From Harmonia axyridis (taxonomy: Eukaryota; Arthropoda; Insecta; Coleoptera; Coccinellidae): a stretch of 64,000 bases of DNA. The notes beneath the pieces were generated by a model. The model was not told where the DNA came from. It searched no databases and saw only the letters and a program-made list of their open reading frames with translations. Within the stretch, counting starts at the first letter, position 1, and every line of letters begins with the position of its first letter. Below, one piece after another: positions 48,567 to 59,327 of the stretch. Position numbers and translations under genes: made by a program. The stretch spans positions 53,932,852 to 53,996,851 of the forward strand of contig NC_059503.1 in assembly GCF_914767665.1 (NCBI RefSeq). The letters run 5' to 3'.

Positions 48567-51085
48567 CTAAATATACTCCGAAATGAAGACCTTCTTCAAA
48601 TCAGGTACACTTCCAGCATAATGAAAAGGTTGTCTGTCATTATTCTCGAAATTCTGTCGATGTACATATTTACAATTTTCAATCACCCAAGTACTTGCAT
48701 TCGTGTTAGGCAAATACTCGACTGATTTGATTTTCTTTCCTATGGTATGGGTACAATCTGACAATTTGGAACCTGACCTCAATAACTTCTTATTCTTATT
48801 CTTTTCATTTCGATCTTCCAAACTCATACGAGAGTTAGAACGTTTCACTTCATGTTCACAATATTGTCGATCCTCCAAAAATGCTTGGAAGTTTTCTAGA
48901 GATCGTTTTGAGTGTACCCTCTTCAAAAAGGAGGAATTGGTATTTTTCGGGGCAAAGCTTTCCAAGCTTGTGTCACATCTTGAGTATTTGGCTAGAAGCA
49001 AATCATTGTTGAACTTTTCCAAATGGTTATTGATATTTTCTATCATTTTCTTTTCGTTGCTTGGATTGATCTGAGAGCTTTGATAGAAATGAAAGTCTTC
49101 ATTAGCTTCAGTGGTAATAGAACAACTACTTCTAGAGCTCAAAGTATCGAAATTGGTTTGTACAACATTATCGTCGTATTCTTCGTCTGAACTTGAGTAG
49201 TCCAATATTTGTTCGTTACTTTGTTTGATCTTAAGTTTGTCATCAACTATCGTTAACAAAGGTTTACTACTATTACTCAAACCACTAGCACTCATCTTTA
49301 TTTCACTCAAACTGTCTTCACTCTTACTCAATTTCATTCTATTCAGTCTAACCAAGTTTCTAGAGTTCTTCAATATTGAGTTGTTCAAACCAGAACTGAC
49401 GTATACTGGATTTTCCTCGATGTTATTGATACCCAGACTCTCGTGGCTAATGGTGTTCCTCAGGGGGAGAGGTTGGAATACCATATTGTTCTGGTGGAGG
49501 GCATTAAGCTTCTGATTTATATAGTTGGGACTTAGATGGTGAAGGTTTGAATGGCTCGGGCATTGGTCAGTCTCACAGTTAGGACAGTTGAAGAGTGGCA
49601 TATCTGGCCTCTTCAAGTGGGATGTGTGAAGTGATGGGTTGGAAGATGTGTCTAGTTTGATACCTGAAAATTATCATTACTCAATAATTCCATTTGTAAA
49701 ATGGTCAAGTATTATTTTCTATTAATTCAAATACTATATTATGTGAACCACCAGAATTTCGGGAAAAGGGGATATCTATCAGGGATCCGTGTAGTTGTTA
49801 TTTGTGTTTACGTCAGATGCAAGATTTGAGTTTAAGGGTGTAATATACCAATGCAATTTCAGCACTTATTAATTTCATTTCTTTTTTTTCGATATGTGGG
49901 TGATCAATTTCGATGTGTGAGTGTTCTTTGGAAAATCAAAAATGATTCCAAAAAACAATCAACTGCATTTCGCCAATTAATGATCTTTCTCGCTAAATTT
50001 TTAAGAAAAAAATAGTGGCGACAAGGAATTTTTTTAATAATTTTTTCCTGCAGAAAAATATTTTTTCGGAAAATCCTTTCTCATTTTCGATTGTCTAAAT
50101 ACGTAGTATTAAATGACTGTTTTCGGTTTGGTCCAAAAATGTACAGGGTGTTTATCAGATGACCATGAACTTGCAAAACTAAAATTCATCAAAAGTCAAG
50201 TTTGTCAAATTAAAACTCATATTTTTTTTTATTTCAGTCGATTATACGTATAGAAAAAAGGGGGGTTACTTGAGCAAACCCTATGAATGTTCTGAGGGTG
50301 ATCGAAAGAGAACTTTAAATGAGAAAAAAGCACAAATTCTGTGGGGAGTAGTCTGTGACTTCCGGAAAACACAGAAAGAAACGAAAATTCGATATTTCGA
50401 TCTAGATTTGATATGTCTTATATTGTAATTAATTGTTCGTCGCGGAAGTCACAAACTACTTCATTTTCTTCTCATTTGAAGTTCTTTCTCGATAACTCTT
50501 AAAATATTGATTGATATTGCTCATTAGCTATAAAAGGCCATAAAAAAATCAAAATTGTTATTATGAAATTTTTTTCATATCGAACTACTCAAAATGATAT
50601 TCACCTCTTTGATCTTTGTTCCTGCGATAATTATGTATAACGGGTAATCTTCCATCAATGCTCGTATAAAGAGAGCCATTTGTTATTGGGAATCGATGTT
50701 CTACTGTTTGGAGTACCTTGATGTTCCTCTCTTGGGCAATTTGGACGATTTCGAGGCTTTGAGGCTGACTCCCAAATGGTCGAAACTTTCCATCTAACCC
50801 AACTATAACAAAATTCATCGTAATACACAGTGCACAATGGAAAATTGAATATCATAACCCATTAGGTTGAATGATATGTTATTATGTTGATTAGTACAAA
50901 CCATGTGGAAGTTTCTCATCTAGGTGGCTCCCAGAACATTTGTAGGCATCTGATACCCAATTGCTGAATCGCGAATCGACCAAACCAAGTCCAATGGGAA
51001 GAAGAATATCTTGAAGGAGTCCTAACCAAAGTACCACTCCTGCAACTGGCCATGGGTAGATCAGTTGGGGACACAAACAGAGAAT
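48567..51085 (-). CDS. Unrecognised protein, 3' part (hydrophobic segment, Ser/Asn-rich tail)
   Basis: Three minus-strand exons join in frame: 51085-50902, 50802-50605 and 49663-48567, giving 492 residues to a TAG. The 5' exons must lie upstream, beyond the LINE at 51.2 kb. The first exon has a hydrophobic stretch (PWPVAGVVLWLGLLQDILLP) ending in VDSRFSNW, probably a membrane segment. The second reads VGLDGKFRPFGSQPQSLEIV and continues without Cys. The third is long, polar and low in complexity: PLFNCPNCETDQCPSH near its start, then Ser/Asn/Glu-rich sequence ending SVPDLKKVFISEYI. I recognise no family. A membrane protein with a disordered cytoplasmic tail is a reasonable guess only. The stop is formed by the last three bases before a GTATGT donor, which is odd. 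Confidence 0.65.
50300..50498. repeat. Short inverted-repeat element in an intron
   Basis: Arms 50300-50364 and 50441-50498 are imperfect reverse complements (for example CTGTGACTTCCGG against CCGCGGAAGTCACAAAC read oppositely). It lies between two exons of the minus-strand gene and has no coding capacity. Confidence 0.55.
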
Positions 51086-51189
51086 CTGAAATGAATTAGT
51101 TTATTAGAATATAAGCACAAACATTGTTGAATGAGAAATAGCGGATTTTCAAGGCAATTCTACGTTGTAGATATCAAGTGAACTTCGTC

Positions 51190-52000
51190 GAAGATAATAA
51201 TGATAATAATAATAAAATTTATTTAGCAACCGGCTAGTACAAAAAATAGAAAATCAACACAACAATAATATAATTTCATTTCTCTGAAGTGGCTATTCAA
51301 TCTTCCGCAGAATGCACCCAAAGATGGTGCCGTCTTAATTTTCTCTGGGAGACCATTATACAAATGAACACCCTCATAGAACAAGGACTTCTATAAAGAA
51401 GTTGTTCTCACTGTGCAGATATTGAAGTTTTTTGTTGATCTAATATTGTAGTCATAAAAATTTCCTCTTCTTTCTAAGAAATCTTTCAGAAATCGTGGTA
51501 CAAGATGTACAAGCTCCATCTTGTAAATTAGGGTTAGATTGGCCTTCTTGATATTTTTTTCCACAGATAACCTGTTCAATTCATTATGCATGACTACTAC
51601 AGGTGTGAACTTACTACATCTTAGGATTATTCTTATGGATTTATTCTGTTGAACTTGAAGTCTACTTATATCTCCTTGTGTACATGATATCAGCAGTGCA
51701 GAACAATAATTAAAATGGGGCATAAGGATTGTTTTGAAGACCTGTCTCCTGGTCCACTCCGACAAAAATGCAGAAATACGAGCAAAAAATGATTTCCTGC
51801 ACATATAGTCAATGTGCAGAGAAAAACTCAACTGCGGATCCAATACAACACCCAGATATTTAATCTCTGAGACATAATCTATATTCTCTTCATCAGATAT
51901 TACAGGTATATGTAATCATATTCTAAAATTCAGATTTTTTCTAGATAGATGGGTGACAGCCATCTCGATTTTCATCCCAAAGCTATGAGAGGGCAATTAA
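51190..52000 (-). mobile_element. LINE 3' fragment (CR1/Jockey-like reverse transcriptase end)
   Basis: The minus strand reads EIKYLGVVLDPQLSFSLHID and onward through 51843-51391: the thumb region of non-LTR reverse transcriptases, including RRQVFKTILMPHFNYCSAL and the RLQVQQNKSIRIIL motif. After a stop it continues with YEGVHLYNGLPEKIK. The 3' end is a TAA/ATT-rich tail at 51198-51230, typical of such elements. The 5' two thirds are missing. Confidence 0.82.
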
Positions 52001-52242
52001 TTTCTCCAAAACCACCTCCCCTTCGGTCTACTGCCATCAATTGAGAAAATCTCCCACTGATATTAAAGTATTTACCTGTTAAAACTTAGGAAAGGTAATA
52101 TTTCAAAAAAATTCAAAGGAAACTACCAACTTTTCATTCATTGAGATAAGAGGAAAAATAATTCGATTTGGAATTCGTTACTTAGGGCCGTTTTGCGGAG
52201 GGATCGACTTGCTCAAATCCTTTAGATTTTAGAACCAATGAA

Positions 52243-53531
52243 CAGAGCCGTATCTAGGTACTATTGCGCCTGTGGCAATATATTAGACAGCGCCCCTCAT
52301 TTTCGAAGATTTTTTTTCATCCATTATATTTTCTTATAGTATTTTTTGTTCATAACTTAAGTCCTAAATATTAGTTTTACTGGTCATTTTAGGCTTAGTA
52401 CGCAAATTCTAGGGAAGGCTAGCAATATTTTCAATGTTTCCATTCGTCGGCATCGTTCGTTGCGAGGTGTATACATTTGGGATTCACGGCTTGACTTGAT
52501 ATTCAAGTTACTTGGCTTGGCTTGACTTGAAATCAAGTCAAGTTCAAGTCAACTAATAGTTTTTCAATCTCAAGTCGAGTAAAGTATTTATTTATGAAGT
52601 ACTTGAATTCTATCAGGTGATTTGGTTTTTAGCATTTTGCAGTGTCACATCAAAAATAAAATAATGAAATGAGAAGGAACCTTGCAAAAAGCACATTCAT
52701 TTATTAAACTATTTCGTATAAAAGAACCAGAAATATCAACAATTTTAAAATGGGCAACCAAAATTTAATCACTATAAATAATAATAATAACAATATAAAA
52801 AATACAATTTCTTAATATTTAGAAACCTTCAAGCACTGTTTGATTACATAATTTGGCTTTTAGGTTTTGCTAGCTTAACGTTGAGCTAGCCGAAGCCGCG
52901 ATTTCTCCGACAATAGAGCGGAAAAAAATTTCAATAATAATAATAATATAATAATAATAATAATAATGTTTATTCAACATAAATAAACATGGTGAGTTAC
53001 AGAGGTTTTTAATTCTAAAATTAACTACCTGTGCGTAACTATAAATTAACATTTTCTCTTATTTTTAACCTGTGGTTGTACACAACTAAACTTATTTTCT
53101 AATCAACCCTGATATGGAACAACACAAGACAAATACACATCAAAATATGTCTTATCTGGTAATATATGTCTAATCGGGTTATATATGTCAATAGGATAAT
53201 ATATTAGGCTGAAATTATGGCCAAAAATAAATCTTAAGTTCCAAAAGTGGTTCTGCTAGATTGATTGGGGTAAGCAATAAATATCGCAAATCAAGTCAAG
53301 TTCAAGTATGTATGTAATATTTCACGAGCTTGATTTTCAAGTCAAGTAGTTAGTTAAAATATCAAACTACTTGGTTTGATGAATCCTTAGAATACATGAA
53401 AACTGAGTTGTGATCTTTCGAATTATTTCGCCTGGTGCTTCAATATTTTTTCTCTTGATATTTTTGGGCGCCCCTGCGGACCTTGCGCCCGTGGCAAGTG
53501 CCACCTTTGCCACGCCCTAGATACGGCACTG
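52243..53531. repeat. Nested non-autonomous elements with GCCGTATCTAGG ends
   Basis: The outer ends are inverted: AGCCGTATCTAGGTACTATT on the left and the complement of CGCCCTAGATACGGCACTGC on the right, both followed by GC-rich GGCGCCC-like sequence. Inside, 52483-53395 has the ends GGGATTCACGGCTTGACTTG and ...TTGATGAATCCTTAG, of the CTTGA-rich palindromic family also found at 11022-11262. One element therefore seems to have jumped into another. No transposase frame was found. Confidence 0.6.
52920..53050 (-). repeat. AAT microsatellite at a LINE-like 3' end
   Basis: A run of ATA/AAT triplets at about 52935-52970 is followed by GTTTATTCAACATAAATAAA. It resembles the TAA-rich tail and adjacent sequence of the LINE at 51.2 kb, so it probably marks the 3' end of another minus-strand LINE copy inside the nested element. 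Confidence 0.45.
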
Positions 53532-53679
53532 CCAATGAAATCCAATAATATAAAAAATACAAGTTTTTATTTGAGGGAGGGTAGTTCAACAAGTCTTGAA
53601 TGGTGAATGAAGCCAATATATAGTGCTCATATAATGAGTCGGCTCAAATAATAGTTAGAATAGTAACATAACATACACA

Positions 53680-54360
53680 CATCGACAAAAGTGTTGGCAC
53701 CACCTAGGTTTCTCAAGAAATGAACAATCTACGTTCTGGAAATGAGATCAATATTTTCCTCTATTTCAACTGCCATATATTTGATAGCAAATCTTCGTTT
53801 GTTACTCTTTGCTTTATGTAGGATGAGACAAACTAGGAACAAATGAGAAATTTGTCGATTATTTATTTTTGATTAATTATAGTTATTTCACAACTGAATC
53901 CAAATTCAATAGTCTGTATTACCTCCTCTTCTTTCGATCAACTGCCCATTACGCCTAGGCATTCCACGAATCAAGTCATTAATGAAATTTTCAGGCATTT
54001 CGTTCCATTCTTCCTGAAGGGCTAAACTCAATTTCTGAGTGTTGGCGATTGAATTGCTCTCCGTAAGTAATCACATACGTGCTCAATTGGATTCATGTCT
54101 GCTGAGTTTGCTGGCCAGTTCATTATTTTTGTTCTCCTGAAGAATGTTTTGAATCCTTTGTTTGCTGTGTGGTGGGGCGTTATCGAGGGCGTTATCATTC
54201 TGATGAATGAAATTATCCACAAAATCGTTGCGCAGAGGATCAATGATTGGTTCAATGAAGTTTTTTACGTTGATGGCACCAGTCATTGATCCTTTCAAAG
54301 ATAATAAGAGGGGTACGGCGACCGAATATTATACCCCTCAGCACATTATTGATGCGCCTT
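53680..54360 (-). mobile_element. Tc1-like element, 3' half
   Basis: The left end reads CATCGACAAAAGTGTTGGCA, like a Tc1 terminal repeat. The minus strand encodes the end of a Tc1 transposase: MNWPANSADMNPIEHVCDYL, with the DxNPIEH block, preceded by QNDNALDNAPPHSK (the second catalytic Asp region). Several frameshifts are present. The other half resumes at about 55.2 kb beyond a retrotransposon fragment. Confidence 0.75.
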
Positions 54361-54389
54361 GAAAGGGCATAACTTCCCGGGCGAAATTG

Positions 54390-55080
54390 AGTCGCTCAAG
54401 TTTGCCAGGATTTCTCCAAACCCTTTTCCGTCGACTATCACTTAGCAGCCAAGCTATCCTACTACAAAAGAGAAGATTACAAATGGAGGAAAAATTATCA
54501 ATTGACGGCAACGAAGTTGAATGGCAAAAAGAAGCAAAATACCTAGGTGTGATCATGAATGCGGGACTAACGTGGAAACAACATGTTAAGTATGCGGTGG
54601 ATAAAAACCAACAAAGCGATGAACCGTCTATACCCAAACATCGGAAGAAGAAGCCGAATGGACATAAACACCAAACTCAGGATAATTAAAACCGTTGCCA
54701 GACCCCAACTCACGTACGGCTCAGTGGCTTGGGGATACGCGGCAAAGAACCACATCAAGCGAAGTCAATCAACGGAAGATAAATATCTAAGATGGGCAAT
54801 AGATGTCCCTTGGTTTGTTAGAAACATCCAAATCCACAGAGACCTAAAATGGGACAGAATGACTGACTTCATGAAGGAAAAAGCCGAAAGAATATTCGAA
54901 AAATTGATAGAACATCCCAACGAAGAATTGAGAAGGTTAATTGGTTACGACCCTGCCGAAGATGCAAGAAGAATGAGAATATACCGCAAAAGACCCAGGG
55001 ATCAATTACGAAACGATGACCTTAATATATAGGAAACTCAGGAAAACACATCAAATTGAAGAAACAATCCGAATAAAATG
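54390..55080 (+). mobile_element. Jockey-like reverse transcriptase fragment inside the Tc1 copy
   Basis: The plus strand encodes EAKYLGVIMNAGLTWKQHVK, then after one frameshift near 54600 continues as MNRLYPNIGRRSRMDINTKL and RIIKTVARPQLTYGSVAWGY, the C-terminal end of a Jockey-type reverse transcriptase. It ends with DPAEDARRMRIYRKRPRDQL before a stop at 55032. There is no intact polymerase. It divides the Tc1-like copy into two parts. Confidence 0.82.
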
Positions 55081-55229
55081 GACTCCCGAATAACCCAGCA
55101 CAATAGTGTGCAAGTAGAAATTTATACCACCAAGAGATAAATGGTTTATACTTTATAGGCTTTATGCCCGAAACCTAAGAAGCAGCCAGGATGAGCCAGG
55201 ACCCTCACACTTGTTCTTCTTGCCTTAAA

Positions 55230-55620
55230 TTTGAGGAATGCAACCGTCTCCTTATGATACTGGTATAGAGACTACCCATTTGTAGGTTCTCGAAAAATTA
55301 CTTTGAAGAGCTGTAACGATTCCTTCGAGTGAAATTTGCGATATGATTGTCTTTCCTTGCACCTGTTGCTCTGGGTCGACCAGGCACCGGTCTCCGGGCA
55401 ACGCTGCCGGTTTCCAGGAAAAGGGCTACTATGCGCCTAACTGAAGTTCGTGGAATATTCAAACGTTACGCAATCTGGTGGTTCGACAAAGTTTATTGAT
55501 GTAGGGCTACTATTCTTGCCTGGTCAAACTGAGAAATTGGATGTCTCGGCATTTTCCACCGAATATTCTCAATACTACCTACAATTCTCTTTATTCGCTG
55601 AAAACTGATTAACTTCGAAT
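55230..55620 (-). mobile_element. Tc1-like element, 5' half
   Basis: Minus-strand sequence near 55400-55360 reads RRPVPGRPRATGAR, the GRPR-type hinge between the DNA-binding domains of Tc1 transposases. The upstream part (to about 55560) matches helix-turn-helix sequence. No outer terminal repeat was found on this side. Confidence 0.6.
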
Positions 55621-55734
55621 ACACCTGTATTGTCTCTAACAAGAAACATTTTTGCTGGCTTATTGTTTTCATTTAAGTGATAATATAGTTACGTTTCTCT
55701 ACCTAAAAAATTGTCATATTACATTCAACAAGTA

Positions 55735-57008
55735 AAGGGTGTTTTTTTTAGAGCTATAGAACTTTAAATTGCAATGAAACAACGATGGATCATTCGATTG
55801 ACATGAATTTTATTTATCCGCAAGATAATCTTGTGGCATTACGTTTTAAATATGATTTCTGGAATACGACCGCCACGGCTGGCTCGGATGTAGTCCAATT
55901 TTCGATTATTTTTTCCAACATTTTTGGCCGTATATCGGCAATAACACGGCGAATGTTGTCTTCCAAATGGCCAAGGGTTTGTGGCTACCCGCATAGACCA
56001 ATGACTTTACATAGCCCCCACAGAAAGTAGACTAGCGGTGTTAAATCACAAGATCTTGGAGGCCAATTCAAAGGCCCAAAACGTGAAATTAGGCGGTCAC
56101 CAAACGTGCCTTTCAATAAATCGATTGTGGCACGAGCTGTGTGACATGTTGCGCCGTCTTGTTGGAACCACAGCTCCTGGACATCATGGTTGTTTAATTC
56201 AGGAATGAAAAAAATAGTAATCATGGCTCTATACCGATCACCATTGACTGTAACGTTCTGGACATCATAATTTCTGAAGAAGTACGGACCAATGATTCCA
56301 CCAGCCCATAAAGCGCACCAAACAGTCAGTTTTTCTGGATGTAACGTTGTTTTGACATACACTTGAGGATTAGCTTCACTCCAAATGCGGCAGTTTTGTT
56401 TGTTGACGTAGCCATTCAACCAGAAGTGCGCTTCATCGCTAAACAAAATTCGCTTATGAAAATCGGGAACAACGGCAATCTCATTTTGGGCACATTCGAC
56501 GAATCTACGCCTCACTTGATGATCGTTTGGCTTCAATTCTTGTACGAGTTGGCTTTTGTAAGCACGCAAACCAAGATTCTTCCGTAAAATCTTCCATGAA
56601 GTGGATGGACACAGGTCCAATTCCTGTGCTCGATGGCGGATAGACTCATTCGGGTCTTCCTCAATGCTACGCTCTACAGCAGAAATAGCTTCTTCTATAC
56701 GCACCGTACGGCGTAGGGGATGAGAGTTATCAATAAGAGTAAACGTGGTGCGAAAACGTTCCATGGTTAATCGAATTAACTGCTCTGATGGACGATTTTG
56801 TCGACGTAGTGCGCGATACGTATTCCGCACAGAACCATTATTTTCGAAATAAAATTTCACTATTTGCAAGCGTTGTTCAGGCGTAAGTCTATTCATGATA
56901 AATTGCCGAACCAAACTGAGAATAAATCACTTGACAGCTGTCAAATCGGTAGCTATCTTGAACAGTTATGCCAACTCAAAGTTATATACCTCGAAAAAAA
57001 ACACCCTT
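55735..57008 (-). mobile_element. Tc1/mariner element, nearly full length
   Basis: Terminal inverted repeats start AAGGGTGTTTTTTTTAGAGC on the left and the matching complement ...CGAAAAAAAACACCCTT on the right, with TA on both sides. The transposase lies on the minus strand. Same family as the element at 24227-25148. Confidence 0.9.
55985..56914 (-). pseudogene. Tc1/mariner transposase, frameshifted near the C terminus
   Basis: 309 residues. The N-terminal helix-turn-helix (DUF4817-like; NRLTPEQRLQIVKFYFENNG) is followed by a second DNA-binding part with DLCPSTSWKILRKNLGLRAY. The catalytic domain has ILFSDEAHFWLNGYVNKQNC (first Asp), LWFQQDGATCHTARATIDLL (second Asp) and PPRSCDLTPLVYFLWG (third Asp in CDL). 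The number of residues between the second and third Asp is 36. An extra C in a CCCCC run near 56020 shifts the frame, so the last 60 or so residues seen in the 24-kb copy (…RASRGGHMPEI) are lost, and LTPLDYF has become LTPLVYF. Probably inactive. Confidence 0.85.
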
Positions 57009-57057
57009 TAGTAACGATTCTCCACCCAAAAAATTGTCGTATTACATTCAACAAGTA

Positions 57058-57907
57058 CTTTCGACGATATGTGTATTTCTGTTAGAATAAAGAGCTGAAG
57101 ATTCGAACCAGCAACCTCTTAGTATCAAGCTAGCATTGTCTATGCTGCAAGAAACAATACAAGAAGCGTTGAGTTTTCTCGAATTCGATAATTATAATAC
57201 TAGCACTGGAGAAATGGTATAATACACGTTACAACATTAATCAACTACTCTTATTAACTACATATTACTATCATAAGAAAATATAGGCTCTTGCATAACT
57301 ACCAACCAAAGTATTTTATTTCGCAAATCATCAATATGAAGGAATCGAAATAACGTTATTTACGTAGAAATCTATCCAGCAATACCCACCCATAAAATTG
57401 CTGTTACACATACTGAAATCATCGCATCTCGCGTAACTGTAGGTAGGTATTACATTTGTTTAATACTGGGATTTTCTTTTGATGCATCTTTCTGATGCAT
57501 ATCAAACGTCGGAAAATATTTCGATGTGAAGTGGAGCATAGAATTATGCATCTGTTCTTCTTTGAAAGTGACTTACTGGTGTTGATGTGTGATCATTACG
57601 ATCAGACAACAATGGATGAGTGAATCCATATTTTAGAATTTCAGAGCATCTGTAGGTATATCTGTAAGTAGGTAATGGAGATTTCAAAATTGTATGGAAT
57701 TTAGTGTCCAATAAATATCCAGTAGATTTTTATATTACTCAATCTGTTGTATTTCTACCTTGAACCCATATTGTGCGATTCACGGCGATGGCATATTAGA
57801 CTTTTGTGGAAAACTAATCAAAATTTTGTTCTGAAAATTTGCTTATTGGGATTTGAGACAATGATCCTTCTCCCTAAAATATTTTCAGATGTGTATTTAT
57901 TGATACT
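57058..57907. other. No feature recognised
   Basis: AT-rich sequence without a coding frame or repeat that I can identify. Confidence 0.35.
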
Positions 57908-57972
57908 TTTTCAGCAGGGGCGCCAAAAAATTCTTTGCTTCAGGCGTCAAAATTGCTCGCGCCGGCCCTGTT
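57908..57972. repeat. hAT-like terminal remnant
   Basis: Reads CAGCAGGGGCGCC at one end and GCGCCGGCCCTG at the other, around a CTTTGCTTCAGGCG core also found near 28650. The GC-rich ends resemble hAT terminal repeats. It is only about 65 bp, so it may be a solo terminus. Confidence 0.45.
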
Positions 57973-58086
57973 AAAATGCATTAACTACTTGACAATTCGC
58001 ATTTAGACTCATTTCATTGACTCGAAGTGTGGCACTTAGTGAAGGGGCTCGTTTGATATGGTTTTTTATGTTTTTTTGAGGGTAAA

Positions 58087-59327
58087 TATTAGATGTACAA
58101 CTTTGCTTCCGCCGTTTTGCAATAAATGGCTGCAGCGGTAGTCGAAATAAATAGATCATCAATGTCGTGCCATAAGCTTAGGTATTCGTGAACATAACGC
58201 CATCGTAATATTAGTCGATTTGTGTCTACATCATAAAGTAATTCTCGATTAAACATGTTAGCTAACGAGACAAATTCTCGTCATTTGCGGGAGGTTTTAA
58301 TTTTCTGCTCAAATTTGAAGAACTTTTGCGGCTGAGGCTCATCGAATGCTCTCATATACCTATGATGAGGCCGCTGTTAGTGGAAGAACGTACCGGGAGT
58401 GGTCTGAACGCTTCAAGAACGGTGATTTTGACGTCGAAGGCGGTGGTATAGGAAAGGTGAATATGCAGAATTACAGGGATTACCTGATCAAAACTCGTGT
58501 CAAAAGCAACAAGAATTGTCAGGATCATTGAGAGTGACGCAACAAGCCATTTCAAGACGGCTGATAGTTATGGAAATGATTCAGAAACAAGGAAATTGGG
58601 TACCGTACGAGTTGAAGTCGGGAGATATTGAACGGCGTCTGTTTGCTCGTGAACAGCTGCTTGACGGCAAAAACGGAAGGGATTTCTGAATCCCATTATG
58701 ACTGGATACCAAAAATGAGTTCATTACGATAATTCCAAGCGCAGAAAATCATGGAGATATCTAGGCCATGCTTCCACGTCGACGGCTAAACCAAATATTC
58801 ACGGTTCCAAGGTCATGCACATTATTTGGTAGGACCAGCTCGACGTGGTGTATTATGGGTTGTTAAAACAATCTTAAACAATCATAGGCGATCGTTGTCG
58901 AACGCAATTAATGCGTTTGAGCCGAGCATTGAAAAACAAACGGCCGCAATACAACGAGGGACATGATAAAGTGATTTTACAGCATTAAAATGATCGACCC
59001 TATGTTGTGAAAGTGGTCAAGACATACTTGGAAACATTGAAATGGGAAATCTTATCACACCTGCCATATTCTCCAGACGTCGCTCCCTCGGACTATCATT
59101 TGTTTCGATCAATGGCACATGGCCAGACTGACCAGAACTTCCGGTATTATGAAGAAATGAAAAATTGGATCGACTCGTAGATCGCTTCGAAAGATGACCA
59201 GTTTTTAAAAAGGGAAATTTGTAAGCTGCCCGAAAGAAGGGAAAAAGTAGTGTATAATGAGTTTTTTACAATAAAGCCTCGAATTTCAGAAAAAACGGAG
59301 GAAGAAAAGTTGTACGCTCATGTAGAT
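58087..59327 (+). mobile_element. mariner element, decayed
   Basis: Left end TGTACAACTTTGCTTCCGCC and right end complementary to it (GGAGGAAGAAAAGTTGTACG reads inward) bound a 1.24-kb copy of standard mariner length. Plus-strand transposase segments are recognisable, such as YSPDVAPSDYHLF-type sequence near 59070-59105 with the last catalytic Asp block, but stops and frameshifts are frequent. The truncated copy at 14689-15555 is the same family. Confidence 0.85.

Larger units (their letters stand above)
55687..57057. repeat. 48-bp direct repeats flanking a transposon
   Basis: 55687-55734 and 57010-57057 are the same 48 bases with five differences, both containing ATTACATTCAACAAGTA. They abut the two ends of the Tc1/mariner element exactly. 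They are far longer than its TA target duplication, so they predate the insertion or come from another event. Confidence 0.85.

Noticed and set aside
48703..49515. Plus-strand frames rich in Leu/Phe/Ser
   Set aside because: Antisense shadows of the minus-strand exon 49663-48567.
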